Positions 1-6,750 of a stretch of DNA of 64,000 bases are shown here, in pieces. Every line of letters begins with the position of its first letter. The stretch's first letter is position 1. A program made the position numbers and the translations under genes. A model generated the notes under the pieces. The model was not told the DNA's origin. It saw only the letters and a program-made list of their open reading frames with translations, and made no database searches. The stretch is from Hominenteromicrobium mulieris (GTDB lineage Bacteria > Bacillota > Clostridia > Oscillospirales > Acutalibacteraceae). Location of the stretch: the NCBI RefSeq assembly GCF_020687165.1, contig NZ_JAJEQC010000002.1; one strand, 5' to 3'.

Positions 1-90
1 GTGTGCTTTGATTGTGGAAAACTCGGTGGAAAGTGTTTAGAACTTTCTTTTCTCTGCCTTTGAAAAGGCGGGCGAAATTTTTAGTGTCGC
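1..90. repeat. Partial copy of a dispersed hairpin repeat
   Basis: Positions 57-80 match, in inverse orientation, the outer hairpin of the longer element at about 30395-30420 (shared core GCCTTTGAAAAGGCGGGCGA). The rest of the element is not evident here, so this is either a truncated copy or the edge of one. No gene is seen in positions 1-128. Confidence 0.5.
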
Positions 91-128
91 TACGCTATGT
101 TCCCCGCAAGCTTCTTTTTTTGCGCAAC

Positions 129-160
129 AAAAAAGCCGAACACAACTTCTGTGCTCGGCT
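129..160 (-). terminator. Intrinsic terminator after the sugar isomerase gene
   Basis: The arms AGCCGAACACA (134-144) and TGTGCTCGGCT (150-160) pair with one mismatch around a 5-base loop. On the minus strand the stem is followed by a run of six T, and it sits 20 bases after the stop codon. Confidence 0.8.
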
Positions 161-179
161 CATTTTGCATTAAATTAAA

Positions 180-1031
180 TTACAGGTTAGCCTTCAGCCA
201 TGCAATGTCTTCAGCAAGGCAAGCTACGCGATCCTGCGGGTCGTTGTAGCTGGCTTCACGCTCAACAACGTAAATGACGTTGTCGCACTGTGCGTCGGCA
301 GCTGCCTTAACAGCCTTCCAGTCCACAATGCCCTGGCCCTGCGGCACGTTCAGCTTGTCGTGCTCTTCCTTCATCTTGAGAAACTCCGGCGGGAAGATCG
401 GCTTGCCGTCAGCGTCTTTCTCAAACTTGAAGCGCGGGGTGGTGTCGTGGCGGGACTGCGGCTTGTTCGCGCCGATAACGCCGCCGTTTTCCTTAATGTG
501 GATACTTGCAATACGGCCTGCGTGGCTGTTGATGAAGTCTACCGGGTTTACGCCTGCTGCGCTGCACCAGCCGCAGTCAAGCTGGAAAGCTGTAACTTCC
601 GGGTCACATGCATCGATGAGCCAGTCATAAAGATACTTGCCCTCGTCCACATAGAACTCGTCGGTGTGGTTGTGGTAGCCGATCTTGATGCCGTACTGCT
701 TCGCAATGTTGCCGAGGCGGTTGAGTTCTGCTGCAACTTCTTCAGCTTCTGCCTTGTTGCAGAAATTTGTCATCGGGCAGATGACAAGCTTTGCGCCCAG
801 CTCTGCAAAGTAGGGGAGAACGCCTTCAATCTGATCCAGACCGACGTGAGCGGAATCGACCTTCAAATTGTTCTCTGCGAGAACCTTCTTCATTTCTTCA
901 ACCGGCACTTCCGTGAAGTCCGCAGTGAACTCTGCGCCTGCAAAACCAAGCTTTGCAATGGTCTTCAGCTTCTCAATCGGACTAATCGGCTCGGAAACCA
1001 GGGAATAAACCTGGACATTGATATTTTCCAT
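180..1031 (-). CDS. Sugar phosphate isomerase/epimerase (xylose isomerase-like TIM barrel)
   Basis: This is a 283-residue protein of the AP endonuclease 2/xylose isomerase-like TIM barrel family, whose members isomerise or epimerise sugars and inositol derivatives with a divalent metal. Family motifs visible are YHNH near residue 120, QLDCGW near 150, SIHIKE near 175 and VVERE near 256, which carry the usual metal-binding His, Asp and Glu. The ATG at 1031 is preferred over the GTG four codons upstream because AGAAAGG lies 11 bases before it. It follows the Gfo/Idh oxidoreductase by about 100 bases on the same strand, a pairing typical of inositol or uncommon-sugar catabolism. The substrate cannot be read from sequence. 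Confidence 0.85.
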   Translation of the reverse strand: MENINVQVYSLVSEPISPIEKLKTIAKLGFAGAEFTADFTEVPVEEMKKVLAENNLKVDSAHVGLDQIEGVLPYFAELGAKLVICPMTNFCNKAEAEEVAAELNRLGNIAKQYGIKIGYHNHTDEFYVDEGKYLYDWLIDACDPEVTAFQLDCGWCSAAGVNPVDFINSHAGRIASIHIKENGGVIGANKPQSRHDTTPRFKFEKDADGKPIFPPEFLKMKEEHDKLNVPQGQGIVDWKAVKAAADAQCDNVIYVVEREASYNDPQDRVACLAEDIAWLKANL

Positions 1032-1135
1032 GGGAAAAAACACCTTTCTGAAAATTATAACGTTTGCGGAAACTCCGTCTTAAAAAATGTGCGGCGACAC
1101 GAAATGCCGCCGCACACAAAATGTACTGATTAAAA

Positions 1136-2254
1136 TTAGTCGAAGTAAACAGGCTTGCCGGTTCTGTTGGACTCATAGATCGCATCGAGGATTCTCGTGA
1201 CGACATAAGCCTGATCAGCCGTAACAAACAGCTCGCCTTCGCCCTTCAGAGCCTTGACCCAGATCTCAGCTTCCTTGGACTTCGGTGCCGGACCCTGAGA
1301 GAAGCCCGGGATGAAACCGCTGACCTTGTTGCCAACCCAAGAAATGGTCGGGTACTCAGCAACAACATGGTTCAGACGGACACGGCCTTCCTTCGTATCG
1401 AGGCCGCCCTCGGTACCAGCCAGCATCGTGTAAGCTTCGCCGTTTGCAGCGTAGTCTTCAGCCATGTTGATAGCCCAAGCAGCGCGCAGAACAATCGTAG
1501 CGCCGTTCTTCATCTTGATGAAGCCAACAGCGGAGTCTTCAACGTCGTAGGTCTCGTTGTTCCAGGTATCGAACTCACCGCGGTAGTTGACCTGACCCTG
1601 ATGCTTAGCATCGAGCGTGTGGCCGAGCTTCTCGAAGGAAGTGCCGCAAACATAGTCAACATCGTAGTTGTTCATGAGGAACAGTGTGAGGTCAAGAGCA
1701 TGCGTACCGATGTCGATCAGCGGACCGCCGCCCTGCTTTGCCTTATCCGTGAATACGCCCCAGGTCGGAACGCCACGGCGGCGGAGGTATGTAGCCTCTG
1801 CATAGTAAACATCGCCAAGAACGCCGGAATCGACAACCTTCTTAGCAACCTGGTTCTCCGGGAAGTGACGATACTGATAGCCGATCGTCAGCATCTTGCC
1901 GGTTCTGTCTCTTGCTTCAAGCATCTTCTTAGCGTCAGCCGGGGTAGCAGCCATCGGCTTCTCGCACAGAACGTGCTTGCCAGCCTCAAGAGCAGCAACG
2001 GTGATCTCGCAGTGTGCAACGTTCGGGGTCAGAACGTGAACAGCGTCGATCGTCGGGTCTGCCAGAAGCTCATGATAATCGGTGTAAACCTTAGCGTCCG
2101 GGGTGCCGTACTCTTTAGCAGCCTTTTCTGCTCTCTCAAGAATGAGGTCGCAGAATGCACACATATCTACGCCTTCCTGCTGGGCCATGCCCGGGAAGTG
2201 CTTGCCGTTTGCGATACCGCCGCAGCCGATAAAGCCAACTCTTACATTTGCCAT
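1136..2254 (-). CDS. Gfo/Idh/MocA family NAD(P)-dependent oxidoreductase
   Basis: This 372-residue protein is likely a cytoplasmic sugar or inositol dehydrogenase. The N-terminal Rossmann fold is seen in GFIGCGGIA (residues 7-15), and the family motif EKPMAAT lies near residue 98 with the usual catalytic-region Lys. The C-terminal half has the alpha/beta substrate domain, with GGGPLIDIGTHALDL near 175. Length is normal for the family. GGAGGAG lies 7 bases before the ATG. It is the first gene of a two-gene minus-strand operon with the TIM-barrel isomerase and has its own promoter at 2320-2348. The exact substrate is unknown. Confidence 0.88.
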   Translation of the reverse strand: MANVRVGFIGCGGIANGKHFPGMAQQEGVDMCAFCDLILERAEKAAKEYGTPDAKVYTDYHELLADPTIDAVHVLTPNVAHCEITVAALEAGKHVLCEKPMAATPADAKKMLEARDRTGKMLTIGYQYRHFPENQVAKKVVDSGVLGDVYYAEATYLRRRGVPTWGVFTDKAKQGGGPLIDIGTHALDLTLFLMNNYDVDYVCGTSFEKLGHTLDAKHQGQVNYRGEFDTWNNETYDVEDSAVGFIKMKNGATIVLRAAWAINMAEDYAANGEAYTMLAGTEGGLDTKEGRVRLNHVVAEYPTISWVGNKVSGFIPGFSQGPAPKSKEAEIWVKALKGEGELFVTADQAYVVTRILDAIYESNRTGKPVYFD

Positions 2255-2319
2255 TGGAATTCTCCTCCTAAATTTACGCCGAAGTCCATACGGACTCCTA
2301 ACGATTTATTTCTGCTTGT

Positions 2320-2348
2320 ATTTTAGACCATTCCAAAGCAAATGTAAA
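2320..2348 (-). promoter_or_regulatory. Sigma-A promoter of the oxidoreductase/isomerase operon
   Basis: On the minus strand, TTTACA (2343-2348) and TAAAAT (2320-2325) are separated by 17 bases, about 65 bases before the start codon. An inverted CAAGC...GCTTG pair lies just upstream (2379-2400) and could bind a regulator, but this is only a possibility. Confidence 0.75.
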
Positions 2349-2472
2349 GCCCTTTTTGTGAAAAAAGCGGATTTGCACAAGCTTTTTCTATTTTGCTTGT
2401 ATCATTTGCATAAAAACTTTTGCTTTGTTGCCTGCGCGTCCAAAAATCAGCCGTGCATTTCATAAAAAAGAG

Positions 2473-2510
2473 CAAAAAAAGAGGCACACCGCAAAAAATA
2501 CGGTGTACCC
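2473..2510 (-). terminator. Intrinsic terminator of proS
   Basis: GGCACACCG (2483-2491) and CGGTGTACC (2501-2509) form a stem with one mismatch. On the minus strand it is followed by seven T. It lies about 95 bases past the proS stop. The remainder of 2355-2606 is AT-rich with no gene seen. Confidence 0.75.
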
Positions 2511-2606
2511 TAAAGTATTCTTACAACATTCTGCTTATAAAAACACAGTTAAAACCGTGTAAAACACGTATGCCGATTTGATATAGCGCTACGCAAAGCA
2601 GAAAAA

Positions 2607-4046
2607 TCAGTACTGTCTGCCCCAGTAGACCATGTGCTTTGCCGGCTTGCCGCAGCAAACGCAAACATCAGAGAGGTGCTCTTCCTTAAACGGAATGCAG
2701 CGGGACTTCACGCCACCGGTCGCGTCCTTCAGCTTGTCCTCGCACGCGCTGTCGCCGCACCACATGGCCTTGATGAAGCCGGGCTTGTTCTCCGCAATGT
2801 CGAGGAACTCCTCATACGTTGTCGCCGTGAAGGTCTTTTCTTTAAGGTTCTTCAGCGCACGCTCATAAAGACCGTCATGCACAGCCTGCAAGGCTTTTTC
2901 AATCTCGCCCTCAAGGTTATCGAGTGAAACGAAAATCTTCTCTCTCGTGTCGCGGCGGACGAGCACGCACTGGTTCTGCTCAATGTCCTTCGGACCGATC
3001 TCCAAACGCAGCGGCACGCCCTGCATCTCATACTGGCTGAACTTCCAACCGGGGGAGTTGTCGGTGTCGTCCAGCTTCACGCGGAACTTCGTCTTCAGGG
3101 ATTCATACAGCGCGTTTGCCTTGTCGAGCACGCCGGGCTTATGCTGTGCAATCGGGATGATTGCCAGCTGGATCGGCGCGACCTTCGGCGGCAGTACAAG
3201 ACCGTTGTCGTCGCCGTGTACCATGATGATGGCGCCGATCATGCGGGTGGAAACGCCCCAGGAGGTCTGGTGCGGGTGCTGCAGGGTATTGTCGCGTCCC
3301 GTGAACGTAATGCCGAAGTTCTTTGCCCAACCGTCGCCGAAGTAGTGGCTTGTGCCGCCCTGCAAAGCAACGCCGTTGTGCATCATCGGCTCAATGGTGT
3401 AGGTCGCTACAGCGCCCGCAAACTTTTCTTTCTCGGTCTTCTGGCCGGTCACAGCCGGAATGGCGAGCACGTTCTTGTAGAACTCCTCGTAGGTGTGCAG
3501 CATGCGCATGGTCTCTTCCATGGCCTCTTCTGCGGTTTCGTGCATGGTGTGGCCTTCCTGCCACAGGAACTCGGAGGAGCGCAGGAACGGACGCGTCGTT
3601 TTTTCCCAGCGCACAACGGAGCACCACTGGTTGTAGAGCTTCGGCAGGTCGCGATAAGAGTTGATGATCTTCTGATAATGCTCGCAGAAGAGAATCTCAC
3701 TCGTCGGGCGTACGCACAGGCGCTCACTCAGCTTCTCGCTGCCGCCTTCCGTTACCCAGGCCACTTCAGGCGCAAAGCCCTTTACGTGGTCTTTTTCCTT
3801 CTGCAGGAGGGATTCCGGGATGAACAGCGGCATGTAAACGTTCTGGTGACCCGTCGCCTTAAAGCGATCGTCCAGTTCATGCTGAATGTTTTCCCAGATC
3901 GCGTAGCCGTACGGCTCGATGATCATGCAGCCTTTTACGCTGGAGTAATCCATCAGCTCGGCTTTTTTAACAATATCGGTGTACCATTTGGAAAAGTCAA
4001 CGTCCATGGAAGTGATGTCGTTGACCATCTTCTTCTGATTCGCCAA
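2607..4046 (-). CDS. proS: Prolyl-tRNA synthetase, short zinc-domain type
   Basis: It charges tRNA-Pro with proline in the cytoplasm. The 479-residue length and architecture fit the short eukaryote/archaea-like ProS: class II motif 2 (RPFLRSSEFLWQEGHT near residue 150), motif 3 region with QTSWGVSTRMIGA, an anticodon-binding domain, and a C-terminal zinc domain with CGDSAC and CVCCGK cysteines that ends in the characteristic Tyr. The reading frame stays open to 4160, but a consensus promoter lies inside that extension. A TTG at 4046 has AAAGGA 9 bases upstream and gives the family-typical N-terminus ending in ITSMD, so TTG is chosen; ATG at 4028 is the alternative. Confidence 0.93.
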   Translation of the reverse strand: MANQKKMVNDITSMDVDFSKWYTDIVKKAELMDYSSVKGCMIIEPYGYAIWENIQHELDDRFKATGHQNVYMPLFIPESLLQKEKDHVKGFAPEVAWVTEGGSEKLSERLCVRPTSEILFCEHYQKIINSYRDLPKLYNQWCSVVRWEKTTRPFLRSSEFLWQEGHTMHETAEEAMEETMRMLHTYEEFYKNVLAIPAVTGQKTEKEKFAGAVATYTIEPMMHNGVALQGGTSHYFGDGWAKNFGITFTGRDNTLQHPHQTSWGVSTRMIGAIIMVHGDDNGLVLPPKVAPIQLAIIPIAQHKPGVLDKANALYESLKTKFRVKLDDTDNSPGWKFSQYEMQGVPLRLEIGPKDIEQNQCVLVRRDTREKIFVSLDNLEGEIEKALQAVHDGLYERALKNLKEKTFTATTYEEFLDIAENKPGFIKAMWCGDSACEDKLKDATGGVKSRCIPFKEEHLSDVCVCCGKPAKHMVYWGRQY

Positions 4047-4118
4047 GAAATTCAGTCCTTTCACGATTCGTGCGGCAAACGCTGTGCCGCCGGGCCCAAA
4101 GCGGGCATATCTTTTCTT

Positions 4119-4147
4119 ATTATACAGGGAATTTTTCTGAAAAGCAA
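4119..4147 (-). promoter_or_regulatory. Sigma-A promoter of proS
   Basis: On the minus strand, TTGCTT (4142-4147) and a perfect TATAAT (4119-4124) are 17 bases apart, about 73 bases before the TTG start. The short leader shows no T-box consensus. Confidence 0.82.
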
Positions 4148-4160
4148 GAGCGGTAGCCAT

Positions 4161-4350
4161 CTTTGTGCGGGCCGCCTAAGATTTTATTTAAAAAAACAGA
4201 AAAGAAGGTTCGTTTCTTCTTTCCTTGTACTATTCGGTGCAATTTGTACCAAAGATACTTATACATAAATAATTAAAAGTTAGTTTAAACTAATTTGCAG
4301 AAACAGAGTACCAACAAAACAGCTGTCCATCGGAACAAATTAAATCAGCG
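4161..4350. other. Intergenic region with a 14-bp palindrome
   Basis: No gene is seen. A perfect palindrome TTAGTTTAAACTAA occupies 4280-4293, about 130 bases upstream of the proS promoter. It could be an operator, but nothing else supports that. Confidence 0.4.
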
Positions 4351-4394
4351 AAAAAAAACACCGGGAACAGCCAGAAAGCCGCTCCCGGTGTTTT
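4351..4394 (-). terminator. Intrinsic terminator of acpP
   Basis: ACACCGGGA (4358-4366) pairs perfectly with TCCCGGTGT (4383-4391). On the minus strand it is followed by eight T, 28 bases after the acpP stop. Confidence 0.9.
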
Positions 4395-4421
4395 CATATC
4401 GTTTTGCACAAGGCGTAAAAT

Positions 4422-4655
4422 TTACTGACCCTGATGTTCTTCGATGAACTGAACGATTTCGCCAACCGTCTTGAGGTTTTCAACTTCCGTATCCGGAATT
4501 TCTACGTTGAAAGCATCTTCGATGGACATGACAAGATCAACAACAGCAAGGGAATCTGCGTCCAGATCCTCAACCAGGTTGGAATCCTCGGTGATCTCGG
4601 AGGGATCTACGCTGAGCTCCTCAGCAATAATATCGATAACTTTCTCCAGAACCAT
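4422..4655 (-). CDS. acpP: Acyl carrier protein
   Basis: A 77-residue acidic carrier protein of type II fatty acid synthesis. The DSL motif within DLDADSLAVVDL carries the Ser (near residue 37) that receives 4'-phosphopantetheine. The length and the four-helix pattern are typical. GGAGG lies 8 bases upstream of the ATG. It stands alone between a terminator and its own promoter, which overlaps the divergent aroE promoter, rather than in a fab cluster. Confidence 0.96.
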   Translation of the reverse strand: MVLEKVIDIIAEELSVDPSEITEDSNLVEDLDADSLAVVDLVMSIEDAFNVEIPDTEVENLKTVGEIVQFIEEHQGQ

Positions 4656-4708
4656 TTAATTTTCCTCCTATCGTGTAGTATTTGTCAAGTACTGCACCGT
4701 CTGCCGTA

Positions 4709-4737
4709 TGGACAAAACGCCGCAGGCATGATACAAT
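4709..4737 (+). promoter_or_regulatory. Sigma-A promoter of aroE-aroK
   Basis: TGGACA (4709-4714) and TACAAT (4732-4737) have a 17-base spacer. The expected start is near 4744, giving a leader of about 95 bases. Confidence 0.72.
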
Positions 4738-4751
4738 CGGGGTGTACTTCA

Positions 4752-4764
4752 CATACATTGTATG
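4752..4764. promoter_or_regulatory. Dyad between overlapping aroE and acpP promoters
   Basis: CATACA-T-TGTATG is a perfect 6+1+6 dyad that covers the acpP -10 box and lies just after the predicted aroE start. It is a candidate operator; the protein is unknown. Confidence 0.4.
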
Positions 4765-4785
4765 GATGCACGGCTTATTTGTCAA
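4757..4785 (-). promoter_or_regulatory. Sigma-A promoter of acpP
   Basis: On the minus strand, consensus TTGACA (4780-4785) and TACAAT (4757-4762) have a 17-base spacer, with the predicted start near 4750. Confidence 0.8.
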
Positions 4786-4839
4786 TAGCAATTCCGCATT
4801 CCGTGCTAAATTTTTCTGTTTTTAAAGGAGAGCCTTAAA

Positions 4840-5709
4840 ATGCAGCTTCGCCGTTTTGCCGTCATCGGGCACCCCATCGGGCATACGATGTCGCCGTTTA
4901 TCCATGATCGCCTCTTCTCCCTCACAGGCCATAAGCCGGAATATTCCGTGCTGGATGTACCGTCCCTTACACAGGCGCTGCCCGCATTGCGCACGCTCGA
5001 CGGCTTCAATATCACCATCCCCCACAAAAGCGACATCATTCCCCTGCTCGACGGTATCGACGAAAAAGCGAAGCTTTTCGGATCCGTCAACACCGTGCGT
5101 GTCGAAGACGGCAAAATGACCGGCTACACAACGGACGGTGTCGGCTGCAAAAAGGCCCTTGCACGCTATGGGCTCGATTTTAACGGCGAGCTTCTTCTGC
5201 TCGGCCGCGGCGGTGCGGCGCGTGCCATCGCATTTGAAGCCGCGCTCACGGCCGATGCACCGCATCTTGATATCGTCTGCCGCGAAAGCTCGCTCGAAAA
5301 AGCACAGGTGCTCAGCGATGAACTCGCGGAGCTCTGCCGCACGCGCAGCAAAACCGGCGTGTTTCGCGTGCTGTCTTATGACGAGCTCGCAAAGGAAACC
5401 GGGCACTACGATCTCGTGCTCAACACCACAAGCCTCGGTATGTACCCCAAAACCGGTGTCAGTGCTGTCGGGGAAGACGTGCTCTCCCGCTGCAAAGCCG
5501 CGTTCGACGCCGTCTATAACCCCGGCGAAACGGAGTTTTTAAAGCTTGCCGCAAGCTGCGAACTCAAAACTGTCGGCGGCATGGGCATGCTCGTCTGTCA
5601 GGCGGTCGCCGCGCACGAGCTCTGGTACGGCGCGTCGTTTAAAGACAGCGATATCGAACAGCTCATCTGCGATGCGGAAGCGGAAACGGCACGGCTTTTC
5701 CGCGCATAA
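4840..5709 (+). CDS. aroE: Shikimate dehydrogenase
   Basis: It reduces 3-dehydroshikimate to shikimate with NADPH. The 289-residue protein has the substrate-binding start (IGHPIGHTMSP, residues 9-19), the NITIPHK motif with the catalytic Lys near residue 65, GSVNT near 85, the nucleotide loop LGRGGAARA near 125 and NTTSLGMYP near 190. AAAGGAG lies upstream of the ATG. It is first in the aromatic cluster and precedes aroK by 27 bases. Confidence 0.94.
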   Translation: MQLRRFAVIGHPIGHTMSPFIHDRLFSLTGHKPEYSVLDVPSLTQALPALRTLDGFNITIPHKSDIIPLLDGIDEKAKLFGSVNTVRVEDGKMTGYTTDGVGCKKALARYGLDFNGELLLLGRGGAARAIAFEAALTADAPHLDIVCRESSLEKAQVLSDELAELCRTRSKTGVFRVLSYDELAKETGHYDLVLNTTSLGMYPKTGVSAVGEDVLSRCKAAFDAVYNPGETEFLKLAASCELKTVGGMGMLVCQAVAAHELWYGASFKDSDIEQLICDAEAETARLFRA

Positions 5710-5736
5710 CGAACCGAAAGAAACGGGGAACGGGAA

Positions 5737-6402
5737 ATGGACGAAAAAGTAAAAGGTGAAATCATAAAATCGGGCAATATAGTTCTCAGCGGCTTCATGG
5801 GCAGCGGCAAAACAACGGTCGGCCGCCGCTTGGCCGCCGCGCTCGATATGCAGTTTGTCGATATGGACTTGTACATAGAAAAGAAGACCGGCATGACGGT
5901 CAAGGAGATTTTCGCAGAATACGGCGAGCCGCATTTTCGCGCGCTCGAGACCGAGACCGTAAAGGAGCTTGCGCAAAGTAATCATTTCGTCATCGCCACG
6001 GGCGGCGGCACGCTGATGCAGCCGCAGAACGTAGAGGGCTTCCATCAAGGCGGCGGTACCATCTATTATCTCGACGTACCGCTGGCCGCCTTGCAGGAGC
6101 GCCTCAAAAACGATAAACGCCGCCCGCTTCTGCAGACGCCGGACCGCCGCGCGGTGATTGAGCGCCTTTTAAACGAGCGCCGCCCGAAATACCTCGCAAG
6201 CGCGGATGTCGTCGTCGACGCCGGCGCGCCCACGGTTGTCGTTGTAGAGCGTATTTGCGCCCTGCGCGGCGAGCCCATTGAAAAAGCGAAGCGCAAAAAA
6301 CCGGGAAATACCTCCGAAAAGGAGCGGCCCCAAAAGAAGCGCTTCCGCAGAAGAAGACGCAAAAAAGGAGCTTCTCCCGGAACACCGCAAGAAAACTCTT
6401 GA
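5737..6402 (+). CDS. aroK: Shikimate kinase with a basic C-terminal tail
   Basis: It phosphorylates shikimate at O3 with ATP. The P-loop GFMGSGKTT lies near residues 20-28, with DMDLYIEK for shikimate and Mg binding and ATGGGTLM near 90. Normal shikimate kinases are about 170 residues; this one has 221 because of a roughly 45-residue tail rich in Lys and Arg, including a run of five Arg. The tail might bind nucleic acid or a partner, or may simply be disordered. Its TGA stop (6400-6402) lies within the -35 box of the next promoter. Confidence 0.92.
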   Translation: MDEKVKGEIIKSGNIVLSGFMGSGKTTVGRRLAAALDMQFVDMDLYIEKKTGMTVKEIFAEYGEPHFRALETETVKELAQSNHFVIATGGGTLMQPQNVEGFHQGGGTIYYLDVPLAALQERLKNDKRRPLLQTPDRRAVIERLLNERRPKYLASADVVVDAGAPTVVVVERICALRGEPIEKAKRKKPGNTSEKERPQKKRFRRRRRKKGASPGTPQENS

Positions 6403-6427
6403 CAAAGCGCCCGCGCGGCGGTATGAT
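6399..6427 (+). promoter_or_regulatory. Sigma-A promoter of the aroF operon
   Basis: Consensus TTGACA (6399-6404) and TATGAT (6422-6427) are 17 bases apart. The aroK stop codon TGA is embedded in the -35 hexamer. Predicted transcription starts near 6434, leaving a leader of about 315 bases before aroF. Confidence 0.88.
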
Positions 6428-6505
6428 TTTAACACGGCGATGCAGGATAGATAAAGCAAACCTGCAAATCGCAAAGCAAGAGTCACATATAGGATGGTTC
6501 AAACT

Positions 6506-6607
6506 ATGCAGTCCGTTTTATTCACAAGACGATTTACAAAGTATTTTAGCGCACGATTTTATACCGTGTGCTTTTCGTCGTATGTGAATATACCGGGCAA
6601 CGCTTGA
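6506..6607 (+). CDS. Phe/Tyr-rich leader peptide of the aroF operon
   Basis: A 33-residue open frame starts at ATG 6506 with AGGATGG 8 bases upstream and stops at TGA 6605-6607. Eight of its residues are aromatic: Phe at 6, 10, 14, 18 and 23, and Tyr at 13, 19 and 26; there is no Trp. That is far above chance and matches the two end products of the operon downstream. Its last codons overlap a segment that can pair with the 5' arm of the terminator at 6666. A pause-type hairpin (GCGCACG 6549-6555 with CGTGTGC 6565-6571) lies within it. It is most likely translated for regulation, not as a functional protein. Confidence 0.78.
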   Translation: MQSVLFTRRFTKYFSARFYTVCFSSYVNIPGNA

Positions 6608-6675
6608 AAACGCGCGGAGAATTTCTGCGCGGAGGAATTTGAAGTATTCTGAGCAGTATAAAACCAAGCGGAGCC
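6596..6675 (+). promoter_or_regulatory. Candidate antiterminator of the aroF leader
   Basis: GGCAACGCTTG (6596-6606), which overlaps the leader stop codon, can pair with CAAGCGGAGCC (6665-6675) in 9 of 11 positions. The second segment contains the 5' arm of the terminator, so the two structures exclude each other. A GC-rich hairpin, CGCGC...GCGCG (about 6611-6631), lies in the loop between them. A ribosome at the stop codon would mask the first segment and allow termination. Confidence 0.65.
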
Positions 6676-6694
6676 AATGGGCTTCGCTTTTTTT
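6666..6694 (+). terminator. Attenuator terminator before aroF
   Basis: AAGCGGAGCC (6666-6675) pairs with GGCTTCGCTT (6680-6689) over a 4-base loop with one G-T wobble, followed by seven T. It lies 57 bases before the aroF start and downstream of the promoter, so read-through is needed for expression. Confidence 0.88.
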
Positions 6695-6750
6695 GTGCCG
6701 AGAGCGGCAGCGGGGCACGGCTCCTATAAAAGAAAGGTAAGGGAAAGAAC

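Noticed and set aside
360..1133. 257-codon plus-strand open frame
   Set aside because: Antisense to the isomerase gene, with no ribosome binding site or recognisable domain.
4047..4160. N-terminal extension of ProS
   Set aside because: A consensus promoter lies inside it, and similarity to ProS begins only after it.
6430..6750. T-box riboswitch before aroF
   Set aside because: The GGGTGGNACCGCG-type sequence is absent. The leader frame and alternative pairing explain the region better.
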